Source of the DNA: Enemella evansiae
Lineage (GTDB): Bacteria > Actinomycetota > Actinomycetes > Propionibacteriales > Propionibacteriaceae
Direction: 5' to 3'
Length of the DNA: 64,000 nt
Assembly (NCBI RefSeq): GCF_002250705.1
Contig: NZ_NMVP01000012.1
Coordinates: forward strand, 248,001 to 312,000
Both the position numbers and the translations under genes were made by a program. The notes under the pieces were generated by a model. It was given only the letters and a program-made list of their open reading frames with translations, did no database searches and was not told the origin of the DNA. Positions 26,462 through 33,874 of this stretch are shown one piece after another (positions within the stretch are counted from its first letter, which is position 1; each line of letters starts with the position of its first letter).

Positions 26462-27619
26462 CTATCCGCGGGTGTAGATGTCGTTGTAGTGCGCGAGCGC
26501 CTGCCGGTGCAGGAGCTGCGGATCGCCGGTGGCGAACCGCAGCGGGTCGAGCCGCCGGTCGCTGTCGGTGGCCCGGTCGTCGAGGACCCGGTCGAGCGCC
26601 ATCGCGGCTCCGGCCGAGTGGGTGACCCAGACCGCCGCGGCGACCGCGATCCGGTCGGTGAACCGGCCGACCAGCGGCAGGTTGTCCGGGGTGACCGCGA
26701 AGACGCCGTCGAGCCGGATCTCGGGGGTGAGCAGGTCGGGGCGCGCGACCAGCGTGCGGGCCTCGGCCAGCGTCGGATCGAAGCGACCGTCCCAGCTCAG
26801 GTCGGCGCGGTCCCGGCCGCCCATCGCCACCGCCTCGGGGGGATGGCCGTAGCTGCCGAAACCCCAGCGTTCGCCGTGCCAGCGGGCGTACACGTGCTGT
26901 TCGGGGAAGCGGACGAACGGTTCGGTGACCGCCGGCGCGGGCGCCCGAGGGCCCCAGGCGTAGGGATGCCGGACCGGTACGACCGGGCAGCGCAGCCCCA
27001 GCAGATCGGTGAGTTCCGCGGTCCAGACACCGGTGCAGAACACCACCCGATCGGCCGCCACCGGACCGCCCGGGGTGCCGAGGCGGACGCCGTCGTCGGC
27101 GAGCTCGATCGAGGTGACCGGGGTGTCGAAGACGAACTCGGCACCGGCGGTCTCGGCCCGGGCCCGCAGCCGTGCGGTCAGCCCGCGGGCATCGGCGACG
27201 GCGTCGCGGCCGAAGAACAACGCGGCGGCGGTACGCGCCGGGTCGACGAGCTCGGGGGCGCGGGCAGCGGCCTGGGTGGCGGTCAGCAGCTCGGCCTCGA
27301 GACCCTGCTCACGGGCGCCCGCCAGGCGTTCTTCCAGCGCGGTGACGCCGTGGGGGCTGGTTGCGATCTCGAGACAGCCGACCCGCTCGAACAGCGCCGG
27401 GTCACCGTCGGCGAGCCGCTCCAGGGCCCGGGTGGTGGCGACGGCCAACTCGGTGGCGACCGGATCACCGCCGTACTCGCCGATGAACCCGGGCGCGTGT
27501 CCGGTCGAGCCGGCGAGTTCCGGTCCACCCTGGTCGAGGACGAGGACCTCGTCCTTGGGTGCGCGCAGGGCCGCGACCGCGGTACCAACGATTCCGGCTC
27601 CGACGACGACCAGGCGCAT
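26462..27619 (-). CDS. FAD-dependent oxidoreductase (D-amino acid/glycine oxidase-like, DAO family)
   Basis: A 385-residue flavoprotein. The N-terminal dinucleotide fold is MRLVVVGAGIVGTAVAA followed by VLVLDQGG. Later segments VVFCTGVW and GVFAVTPDNLPLVGR are typical of the DAO superfamily, which oxidises amines or amino acids. Neighbours give no firm substrate. It lies between the ArsR-type gene and the SDR gene with 10-base gaps, so all three are probably on one mRNA. Confidence 0.83.
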   Translation of the reverse strand: MRLVVVGAGIVGTAVAALRAPKDEVLVLDQGGPELAGSTGHAPGFIGEYGGDPVATELAVATTRALERLADGDPALFERVGCLEIATSPHGVTALEERLAGAREQGLEAELLTATQAAARAPELVDPARTAAALFFGRDAVADARGLTARLRARAETAGAEFVFDTPVTSIELADDGVRLGTPGGPVAADRVVFCTGVWTAELTDLLGLRCPVVPVRHPYAWGPRAPAPAVTEPFVRFPEQHVYARWHGERWGFGSYGHPPEAVAMGGRDRADLSWDGRFDPTLAEARTLVARPDLLTPEIRLDGVFAVTPDNLPLVGRFTDRIAVAAAVWVTHSAGAAMALDRVLDDRATDSDRRLDPLRFATGDPQLLHRQALAHYNDIYTRG

Positions 27620-27629
27620 GATCGTCAGG

Positions 27630-28571
27630 CTAGTTGGTGGCCGGTGCGGCGAGGTCCTCGCCCAGGGGCGTACGCCAGTAGAGGACTTCGCGGCCGGAGC
27701 GTCGGCGGACCACCAATCCGGATTCCAGCAGCACCCGCAGATGGTTGCCGACCGCGCCGAGCGGCAGCCGGGTCTGCGCGGCCAGCTGGGTGGTCGAGCG
27801 CGGGCTGTCCAGCAGCCGGAGCAACCGCGCCCGATTGGGACCGAGCAGCGCCGCCAGGTTGCCGGCCGGCCGCGGTTCGGCGGGGATGCCGAACCCGGTG
27901 GCCGGATAGCTGAGGGCGAAGCGGTGCTGCGGCAGGTCCCAGCAGGCGTGGCCCTTCGATCCCGGTACCGGGTGGAAGAACAGCTCGGCCCCGGTCAGGT
28001 CCTTGGGCGGCAGATCGTGCCCACTGATCCGCAGCGCGCCGCCCCGGCGGTACCGGGTGCCCGAGCGCATGTCCTCGATCGCCGCCGCCCATCCGCCCCG
28101 GCTCAGCGCCGTGGTCCGGGAGATGATGTCGGCCTCCAGCACGCGCCGGGTTCTCGGCCAGTCCGGCGCCACCGACCGGTCCCAGGCCAGTTCCAGCAGG
28201 CGGGCCACCCGATCGCCGAGCCGACGGGCCCGGCGGAGCGCCGGCGGTACCCCGCCCTGCCTGCTCGTCACCGCGAAGTCCGCCCGGATCTGCGCATCGG
28301 GACGCTCGCGGACACCGCCGAGCTCCTCACTCAGCGAACCGGCCGGCAGCACTGCGGGGGTGAAACAGTCGGCGGTCCAGGATGGTGCGAACCCCTCGGC
28401 CAGCATCACCGCCAACACCGGATCGGCAGCCAGCGCGTCGCCGAACGGGCCGTCCCCGGGGGCGCGGCCGCGCACGGCCAACCGGCGCAGCGCGACCATC
28501 GCCACCGCGAGATGGGAGACCGCGAACCGGGCCCGGGCGAGCACATCCGGGCCCAGCAGCCACTCACTCAC
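27630..28571 (-). CDS. ArsR-like winged-helix transcriptional regulator with long N-terminal domain
   Basis: A 313-residue protein with an ArsR-like winged helix at the C-terminal end (LLRLLDSPRSTTQLAAQT then GAVGNHLRVLLESGLVVRRR). The preceding 230 residues are an uncharacterised domain found in actinobacterial regulators of this type. GTG at 28571 has almost no ribosome-binding site, which suggests a leaderless mRNA. It is divergent from an MFS gene 58 bases away; GCGAATCATTATCGC (28585-28599) in the gap is a weak operator candidate. It probably controls both directions. Confidence 0.8.
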   Translation of the reverse strand: MSEWLLGPDVLARARFAVSHLAVAMVALRRLAVRGRAPGDGPFGDALAADPVLAVMLAEGFAPSWTADCFTPAVLPAGSLSEELGGVRERPDAQIRADFAVTSRQGGVPPALRRARRLGDRVARLLELAWDRSVAPDWPRTRRVLEADIISRTTALSRGGWAAAIEDMRSGTRYRRGGALRISGHDLPPKDLTGAELFFHPVPGSKGHACWDLPQHRFALSYPATGFGIPAEPRPAGNLAALLGPNRARLLRLLDSPRSTTQLAAQTRLPLGAVGNHLRVLLESGLVVRRRSGREVLYWRTPLGEDLAAPATN

Positions 28572-28629
28572 CTTTCGTCCTCACGCGAATCATTATCGCC
28601 CCACTCGTCCCGTCCGGTTCAGTCACCCG

Positions 28630-29823
28630 GTGACCACCTACACCCGACTGCTGCGTGACCGCGAGGTCCGGGCGCTGCTGACCAGCTCGGCTGTCTTGGT
28701 CGCCGGCAACTCCCTCACCGGGCTGGCGCTGGCGACCCTGGTGAACACCGCGACCGGTTCGTCGCTGCTCACCGCCCTCAGCCTGTTCGGGCCGACGCTC
28801 GCCCAACTGCTCGGCGGTTCGGCCCTGATGTCCCTCGCGGACACCGGGCGGCCCCGGCGGGTGCTCGCGCTCAGCCAGGCCTCGGCCGCGCTCTGTGCGC
28901 TCGCCCAACTGCCGGCCGGTCTGCCGGTCGGGGTACGCCTCGGGTTGGTTCTGCTCACCGGTCTGCTCGCGTCGGTGTCGGGCGGGGTGCGTTACGGGTT
29001 GTTGTCCGAGGCCGTCGGGGTCGAGGGGTACGCAGCCGCGCGGTCGCTGCTGAACGTGTCGACCGGGGCGATGCAGATCGCCGGGTTCGGTTCCGGGGCG
29101 ATCCTGCTGGCATGGTTCACCCCGCAGCACCTCTTCGGGATCACCGCCGGAGTGCTGGCCCTGTCGACGATCGGCATCCTGACCGGCGTACGCGACCGCT
29201 CCAGCCGGCCGGTCACCCGGCCGGGTGTGCGGCAGACGGTGCGGACCAACCGTTGGTTGTTCCGGCAGCCCGCACTGCGGCCGCTGCTGCTCAACGCCTG
29301 GCTGCCCAACGGCCTGATCGTCGGCTGTGAGGCACTCTTCGTGCCCTATGCCGGGCCGCGGGCCGGGGCGTTGTTCGTCGCCGCTGCCGTCGGCATGCTC
29401 TGCGGGGACCTGATCGTCGGCCGGTTCCTCTCCCGCGGCCGCCGAGCCCGGCTCGGCAGTTGGCTCCGGGTGCTGCTCGCGGCGCCCTATCTGCTGTTCT
29501 GGTTCCGGCCGGAGATCCCACCGGCGGTACTGCTGGTGGCAGTGGCATCGGTCGGGTTCGCGGGCACGCTGCCCCTGCAGGAGCGGATCCTGGCGCTCAC
29601 CCCACCCGCCACCCGCGGCCAGGTGCAGGGCGTGGAGGGTGCCGGCCGGATGGCGATGCAGGGCGTCTGCGCGCTGACCGCCGGGGCTCTGGCCGAGCTG
29701 CTACCGACAGCCACCGTGATGACCCTGCTCGCGGGAGTGTCGCTGCTGGTCACCGTCTGCTCGATGCGCGCGCTCCGCCGCGCCGGTTCATCTCGACACG
29801 GCCGCAAGCGGCCTACTCGATGA
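28630..29823 (+). CDS. Major facilitator superfamily transporter
   Basis: A 397-residue carrier with about twelve hydrophobic segments (for example LLTSSAVLVAGNSLTGLALATL). It is close in style to drug-efflux MFS proteins paired with ArsR-type regulators. GTG 28630 starts the hydrophobic protein; the frame upstream is antisense to the regulator. The last dozen residues, GSSRHGRKRPTR, and the TGA stop are read from a family A hairpin (29785-29826). An ancestral C-terminus therefore appears to have been replaced or extended by the repeat. Confidence 0.83.
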   Translation: MTTYTRLLRDREVRALLTSSAVLVAGNSLTGLALATLVNTATGSSLLTALSLFGPTLAQLLGGSALMSLADTGRPRRVLALSQASAALCALAQLPAGLPVGVRLGLVLLTGLLASVSGGVRYGLLSEAVGVEGYAAARSLLNVSTGAMQIAGFGSGAILLAWFTPQHLFGITAGVLALSTIGILTGVRDRSSRPVTRPGVRQTVRTNRWLFRQPALRPLLLNAWLPNGLIVGCEALFVPYAGPRAGALFVAAAVGMLCGDLIVGRFLSRGRRARLGSWLRVLLAAPYLLFWFRPEIPPAVLLVAVASVGFAGTLPLQERILALTPPATRGQVQGVEGAGRMAMQGVCALTAGALAELLPTATVMTLLAGVSLLVTVCSMRALRRAGSSRHGRKRPTR

Positions 29824-29862
29824 GCGGATAAGACCGGCCGCAAGCGGCCTACTCGATGAGCG
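29785..29862. repeat. Family A hairpin cluster 3
   Basis: A full short copy (29785-29826; inner stem GGCCGC/GCGGCC with AA loop) is followed by a half copy (29834-29862). The first encodes the MFS C-terminus and stop. The second ends three bases before the convergent YchJ-like stop. Confidence 0.87.
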
Positions 29863-29864
29863 TT

Positions 29865-30239
29865 TCAACCGTCGAGGTAGAGCCAGCGGCCGGCGCGGCG
29901 GGCGAAGCGGGAGCGCTCGTGCAGGGCGCTCGGCGTCCGCGCGCCCGGTTCCCGGTAGCGGGCGATGAACTCGACCATGCCGGTGTCGTCTCCGGCGCCG
30001 CCGGCCTCGGTGGCCAGGATCTCCAATGCGAGCCAGTCCAGCGGGGCGGTGTCGACCTCGGCGGGCCGGGTCCGCGGATGCCAACTACGGAAGAGAAAAT
30101 CGGGCCGCCCGCGGACGAACGCGCTGTAGCGGGCGCGCATCAACTCCTCCGCGGTCTCGGCCTGCCGCGACCCGTCGTGCAGCGGACCGCAGCACTCGGC
30201 GTACCCCAGTCCCGAACCGCAGGGACACGACTCAGACAC
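29865..30239 (-). CDS. YchJ/SEC-C family protein (UPF0225-like)
   Basis: About 124 residues. The N-terminal SEC-C zinc motif CPCGSGLGYAECC is followed by the YchJ domain (AEELMRARYSAFVRG, WLALEILATEAG). The domain's function is unknown. The GTG at 30239 places the cysteines at the same distance from the start as in E. coli YchJ; ATG 30257 is a possible longer start. It overlaps the 3' end of the upstream carrier gene, so it is probably co-transcribed with it. Confidence 0.83.
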   Translation of the reverse strand: MSESCPCGSGLGYAECCGPLHDGSRQAETAEELMRARYSAFVRGRPDFLFRSWHPRTRPAEVDTAPLDWLALEILATEAGGAGDDTGMVEFIARYREPGARTPSALHERSRFARRAGRWLYLDG

Positions 30240-31581
30240 GGGTCCGGTCGTAGGCATGGCCCTGTTCGCGGTCCAGATGCGTCTCGTCCTTGTTCTTCAG
30301 GAAGACGATGTAGACCACCAGCGAGATCGCGATGGCGATGGTCACGTAGACGATGAAGATCGGCACCATGTCCTTCGACTTGAACCACTGGTAGATCAGC
30401 GGCGCCGTGCCGCCGAAGGCCGAGTTCGCCAGGCCGTAGCCGAGGCCGACACCCAGCGCCCGGATGTGCGCGGGGAACAGCTCGGCCTTCACGATCGCGT
30501 TGATCGAGGTGTAACCGGTGAGGATGATGTATGCCACCGCGACCAGCAGGAACGACATCACCGGATTGGTCGTGGTCGGCAGGAAGGTGATCAGCACGTA
30601 AGTCCAGAACAACCCGCCGATCCCGAAGCCGACCAGCAGCGGCTTGCGACCCACCTTGTCCGAGAGCAGCCCACCGAGCGGTTGCAGGCACATCAGGAAG
30701 ATCAGGCCGAGCAGGTTCAGCCAGGTCGCGGTGGTCGGGCTGTTCTTGAAGGTCGCCTTGACGATCGCCGGCGCATTCACCGAATAGGTGTAGAACGCGA
30801 CCGTGCCGCCCATGGTGATCAGGAAGCAGAGCAGCAGCGGGCGCCAGTAGTTCACCAACAGTTCCCACAGCGAACCCGAGGAGCGGTCACCGCCGGCCTT
30901 CACCTCGGCCAGGTATTCGCTCGACAGCGACTCGTCCATCGTCCGGCGCAGCCAGAAGACGATCAGCGCGGCCACCCCGCCGATCGCGAACGGGATCCGC
31001 CAACCCCACTCCCGCAGGGCCTCCTGGGACATCGTGTAGGTGAGGACCAGCAGCGTGAACTGGCTCAGCACGTGCCCGCCGACCAGGGTCACGTACTGGA
31101 AGGAGGAGAAGAACCCGCGCCGTTCCCGGGTCGCGGCCTCGGACATGTAGGTCGCGGAAGTGCCGTATTCACCGCCGGTCGCGAAGCCCTGGATCAACCG
31201 GCAGAACATCAGCAGCACCGCCGCCCAGACACCGATCGTGTCGCGGGTCGGCAGGCAGGCGATGACGAAGGAGGCGGCGGCCATCACCGACACCGAGATG
31301 GTGAGCGCGGTACGCCGGCCGTGCCGGTCGGCGAACCGGCCGAAATACCAGGAACCGACCGGTCGCATCAAGAAGGTGACCGCGAACACCGCGTACACGT
31401 AGATCTGCGAGTTCTTGTCCGCCGGGTCGAAGAAGCTCGACTCGAAATAGGTCGCGAACACCGTGTAGGTGTACACGTCGTACCACTCGACGAGATTGCC
31501 GAGCGATCCCTTGATCGTGTTGCCGATCGCCCGCGCCGTGCTGGTCGGGGCATTGGTCGATGGCGTCGTTGCACTGGTCAC
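30232..31581 (-). CDS. MHS-family MFS transporter (organic acid/metabolite:H+ symporter)
   Basis: A 449-residue, twelve-helix carrier of the metabolite:H+ symporter family (KgtP/ProP-like). Signatures are GNLVEWYDVYTYTVFA in helix 1, GRFADRHGRRTAL in loop 2-3 and GGEYGTSATYMSEA in helix 5. The likely cargo is a dicarboxylate or similar acid; the exact solute cannot be told. GTG 31581 follows AGGAGA at about 11 bases and gives the normal family N-terminus. Confidence 0.88.
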   Translation of the reverse strand: MTSATTPSTNAPTSTARAIGNTIKGSLGNLVEWYDVYTYTVFATYFESSFFDPADKNSQIYVYAVFAVTFLMRPVGSWYFGRFADRHGRRTALTISVSVMAAASFVIACLPTRDTIGVWAAVLLMFCRLIQGFATGGEYGTSATYMSEAATRERRGFFSSFQYVTLVGGHVLSQFTLLVLTYTMSQEALREWGWRIPFAIGGVAALIVFWLRRTMDESLSSEYLAEVKAGGDRSSGSLWELLVNYWRPLLLCFLITMGGTVAFYTYSVNAPAIVKATFKNSPTTATWLNLLGLIFLMCLQPLGGLLSDKVGRKPLLVGFGIGGLFWTYVLITFLPTTTNPVMSFLLVAVAYIILTGYTSINAIVKAELFPAHIRALGVGLGYGLANSAFGGTAPLIYQWFKSKDMVPIFIVYVTIAIAISLVVYIVFLKNKDETHLDREQGHAYDRTRV

Positions 31582-31663
31582 AGGCGCATCTTTCTCCTGT
31601 GTCCGGGCAATGTCGAGATCTCTCACCCACTGGGCGCAGGTCACGGTCAGATTTCTGCGTACG

Positions 31664-31728
31664 CGCTCATCGAGTAGCGGACCGCGGCAGAGCCAAGCGG
31701 AGCCGCGGGAAGCGTGTCGAGATGGGAC
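31664..31728. repeat. Family A hairpin cluster 4 (degenerate)
   Basis: CGCTCATCGAGTAGCGGACC opens the copy and GTGTCGAGATGGGAC closes it. The inner stem is imperfect. It ends directly before the dcd stop codon (31729-31731, minus). Confidence 0.75.
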
Positions 31729-32307
31729 TCAGCGGACCTCGGTGCGGTGGAAGTTGAGGTGGGACCGGCTCGGGGTGGGGCCGCGCTGGCCCTGGTAACG
31801 CGATCCGTAGGCCTGGGAGCCGTAGGGGTGCTCGGCGGCCGAGGAGAGCTGGAAGAAGCAGAGCTGCCCGATCTTCATCCCGGGCCACAGCTTGATCGGC
31901 AGGGTCGCCATGTTGGACAGCTCGAGCGTCACATGGCCGGAGAAGCCGGGGTCGATGAAGCCGGCGGTGGAGTGGGTGAGCAGCCCGAGCCGGCCGAGGG
32001 AGGACTTGCCCTCCAGCCGGGCCGCGACGTCGTTCGGCAGGGTGACCACCTCGAAGGTGGAGCCCAGCACGAACTCACCGGGATGCAGGATGAACGGGTC
32101 GTCGCCGCTGGGCTCGACCAGGCGGGTCAGCTCGGGCTGGTCCTCGGCCGGGTCGATGTGCGGGTAGCGGTGGTTCTCGAAGACGCGGAACATCCGGTCC
32201 AGCCGGACATCCACGCTGGAGGGCTGGACCATCTCCGGCTCCCACGGAGCCAGGGCGATGTCACCGGCATCGACGCGGGCCCGGATGTCGCGGTCGGAGA
32301 GCAGCAT
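31729..32307 (-). CDS. dcd: dCTP deaminase, bifunctional dCTP deaminase/dUTPase type
   Basis: A 192-residue trimeric enzyme of normal family length. Landmarks are [37 protein letters not shown] with the catalytic Glu shortly before it, and [15 protein letters not shown]. The actinobacterial type converts dCTP straight to dUMP (family knowledge). It is monocistronic: the next gene upstream is 133 bases away, and family A hairpins flank it on both sides (31664-31728 and 32373-32435). Confidence 0.95.
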   Translation of the reverse strand: MLLSDRDIRARVDAGDIALAPWEPEMVQPSSVDVRLDRMFRVFENHRYPHIDPAEDQPELTRLVEPSGDDPFILHPGEFVLGSTFEVVTLPNDVAARLEGKSSLGRLGLLTHSTAGFIDPGFSGHVTLELSNMATLPIKLWPGMKIGQLCFFQLSSAAEHPYGSQAYGSRYQGQRGPTPSRSHLNFHRTEVR

Positions 32308-32372
32308 GGCCGCAGGTTATCGCAGCGGGCGCGTTGGCTGAGCCCACCGTTCCCGGCGCAGGAACCTGCCCC

Positions 32373-32435
32373 TCACATCTCGACACGGCCGCCACAGCTC
32401 CGCTTCGCTGCGCATGGCGGCCTACTCGATGAGCG
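32373..32435. repeat. Family A hairpin cluster 5
   Basis: TCACATCTCGACACGGCCGC opens it, the inner stem is GGCCGCCA/TGGCGGCC, and CTACTCGATGAG closes it. The loop core, AGCTCCGCTTCGCTGCGC, is the usual long-type loop. It ends five bases before the FHA-RDD stop codon. Confidence 0.87.
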
Positions 32436-32440
32436 TGAGC

Positions 32441-33658
32441 TCAACCGGCGTGGAGTTCGAGGCGCTGCTCGCCGAAGCTGACCACCGCGCCGGGGCCGAG
32501 GCGTACCTTCTCCCCCACCGGGATCCGGTTGAAACCGCCGTGCGCGGCGCGGATGCCGGAGCCGTTGCGGGAGCCGAGGTCGACCACGAACGGCCCCTGC
32601 TCGTCGACACCGACCAGCAGGTGGTTCTTCGACACCGTGCGGGTCTCGTCGTTCATCGTGACCAGTTCGGCCTGCTGGCCCTCCCGCGGGTCGGGATTGC
32701 GGCCGATCAGCACCGCGGGCCGGAGCTGGTACGCCCGGCCGTCGGCAAGGGTGACCGACCAGCTCGCGGTCGGCGCCGGGGCCGGGCCGCTGCCCTTCGG
32801 ACGCAGCACAGTCTTGTCGGCATCGGCATCGGGGTCGGCGGTGGCGGTCGGCGGCTGCTCGGGGAGCATCTGCGGCGGCTGCCAACCGGACTGCCCGGCG
32901 GGCCGGTGGTCACCCCACGGCGTCTCGCCGAACTGCGGCGGGCGTGACCCGGGCACCTGCTGGATCGGCTGCCGGGGTTGCTGCGGGGGCTGGTGGGCCG
33001 GCGGGGGCGGCTGCGTCGGCGCGGGCTGATGGGGTGGTGGCTGCTGCGGCGTACCGGGCTGCTGGATGCCCAGGCCGGCGGTCCCGGTGGGCTTGAAGCT
33101 GGTGGCACCGGTCAGGTGCGCGGGCAGCGCGACGGTGTTGGTACGCGGGCCGCGGACCTCGGCGCCGCCGGTCGGGTCGCCGTGCTCGTCGCGGGCCACC
33201 TCCGGCCGGTTGATCACGATGGCACCGGCGGCACGGTCGTGCCAGCCGCGCTGATGGCTGTCCAGCACCAGGAAGATCAGCATCAGGATCAGCCCGATCC
33301 CGGTCGCCGAGAGCAGGCCGAAGACGAAGCAGCGGGCGAAGAACCGACCCCATCCGACGTGCCCACCGGTCTTCAGGTCGACCACCTCGAGTTCCAGCAG
33401 CCGCATCCCCGGGGTGGCCGCGCGTTCGGCACCGCACCACCAGACGTAGACGCCCCAGCCGAGCACCACCAGGGCGGTCAGCATGATCGCGACCAGCGAC
33501 AACCGCGACCCCGGCTGGAGACGGGCCAGCGCCAACCAGCAGCCGGTGATCGCCAGCACCGGGATCACCGAATCGACCATGCAGGAAAGGAAACGCGAGA
33601 ACAGCCCGCCTGGTCGGATCGCCACGGCGGGCCCCCCGGGCGCTTGGCTGACAGTCAT
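32441..33658 (-). CDS. RDD-family membrane protein with C-terminal FHA domain
   Basis: A 405-residue protein. Residues 1 to about 150 are an RDD-type membrane domain (SRFLSCMVDSVIPVLAI, TPGMRLLELEVVDL, WHDRAAGAIVI). A Pro/Gln-rich linker follows. The last 100 residues are a forkhead-associated domain (LIGRNPDPR, VSKNHLLVGV, DLGSRNGSG), which binds phosphothreonine. It lies just downstream of the envelope cluster and presumably couples Ser/Thr phosphorylation to a membrane process. Its stop is beside a family A hairpin. Confidence 0.85.
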   Translation of the reverse strand: MTVSQAPGGPAVAIRPGGLFSRFLSCMVDSVIPVLAITGCWLALARLQPGSRLSLVAIMLTALVVLGWGVYVWWCGAERAATPGMRLLELEVVDLKTGGHVGWGRFFARCFVFGLLSATGIGLILMLIFLVLDSHQRGWHDRAAGAIVINRPEVARDEHGDPTGGAEVRGPRTNTVALPAHLTGATSFKPTGTAGLGIQQPGTPQQPPPHQPAPTQPPPPAHQPPQQPRQPIQQVPGSRPPQFGETPWGDHRPAGQSGWQPPQMLPEQPPTATADPDADADKTVLRPKGSGPAPAPTASWSVTLADGRAYQLRPAVLIGRNPDPREGQQAELVTMNDETRTVSKNHLLVGVDEQGPFVVDLGSRNGSGIRAAHGGFNRIPVGEKVRLGPGAVVSFGEQRLELHAG

Positions 33659-33674
33659 CGCGAGCCAAATCTAC

Positions 33675-33838
33675 CGCTCATCGAGTCGTACGCCATGCGC
33701 GGCAGTGGGGTCCTCTCGACACGGGCGCGGGGCGCCCTACTCGAGGACCGTGGAAATGGGGGTCCTCTCGACACGGGCGCGGGGCGCCCTACTCGAGGAC
33801 CGGGGGGTTCGGCGCGGGGCGCCCTGCTCGAGGACCGT
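33675..33838. repeat. Family A tandem cluster 6 (variant outer arms)
   Basis: A half copy at 33675 is followed by two identical 44-base units (33707-33750 and 33759-33802) and a partial third. The units begin GGGGTCCTCTCGACACGG and end CTACTCGAGGACCG. Outer arms here are GGTCCTC/GAGGACC rather than the usual GTTCATC/GATGAAC, so both sides of the stem have changed together. Confidence 0.87.
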
Positions 33839-33840
33839 GT

Positions 33841-33874
33841 CCCTTCGTCTCGCTCGTACCTCGCTCGCTCAGGG
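33841..33874 (-). repeat. Family B element overlapping the transglutaminase-like stop codon
   Basis: On the minus strand this reads CCCTGAGCGAGCGAGG followed by TACGAGCGAGACGAAGGG. The TGA within it is the stop of the gene at 33869. This frame differs from the coding copies, where the same bases are read GCT GAG CGA. Confidence 0.75.

Noticed and set aside
33675..33838. Possible CRISPR array
   Set aside because: The units are near-tandem hairpins without regular unique spacers, and no cas genes are near.
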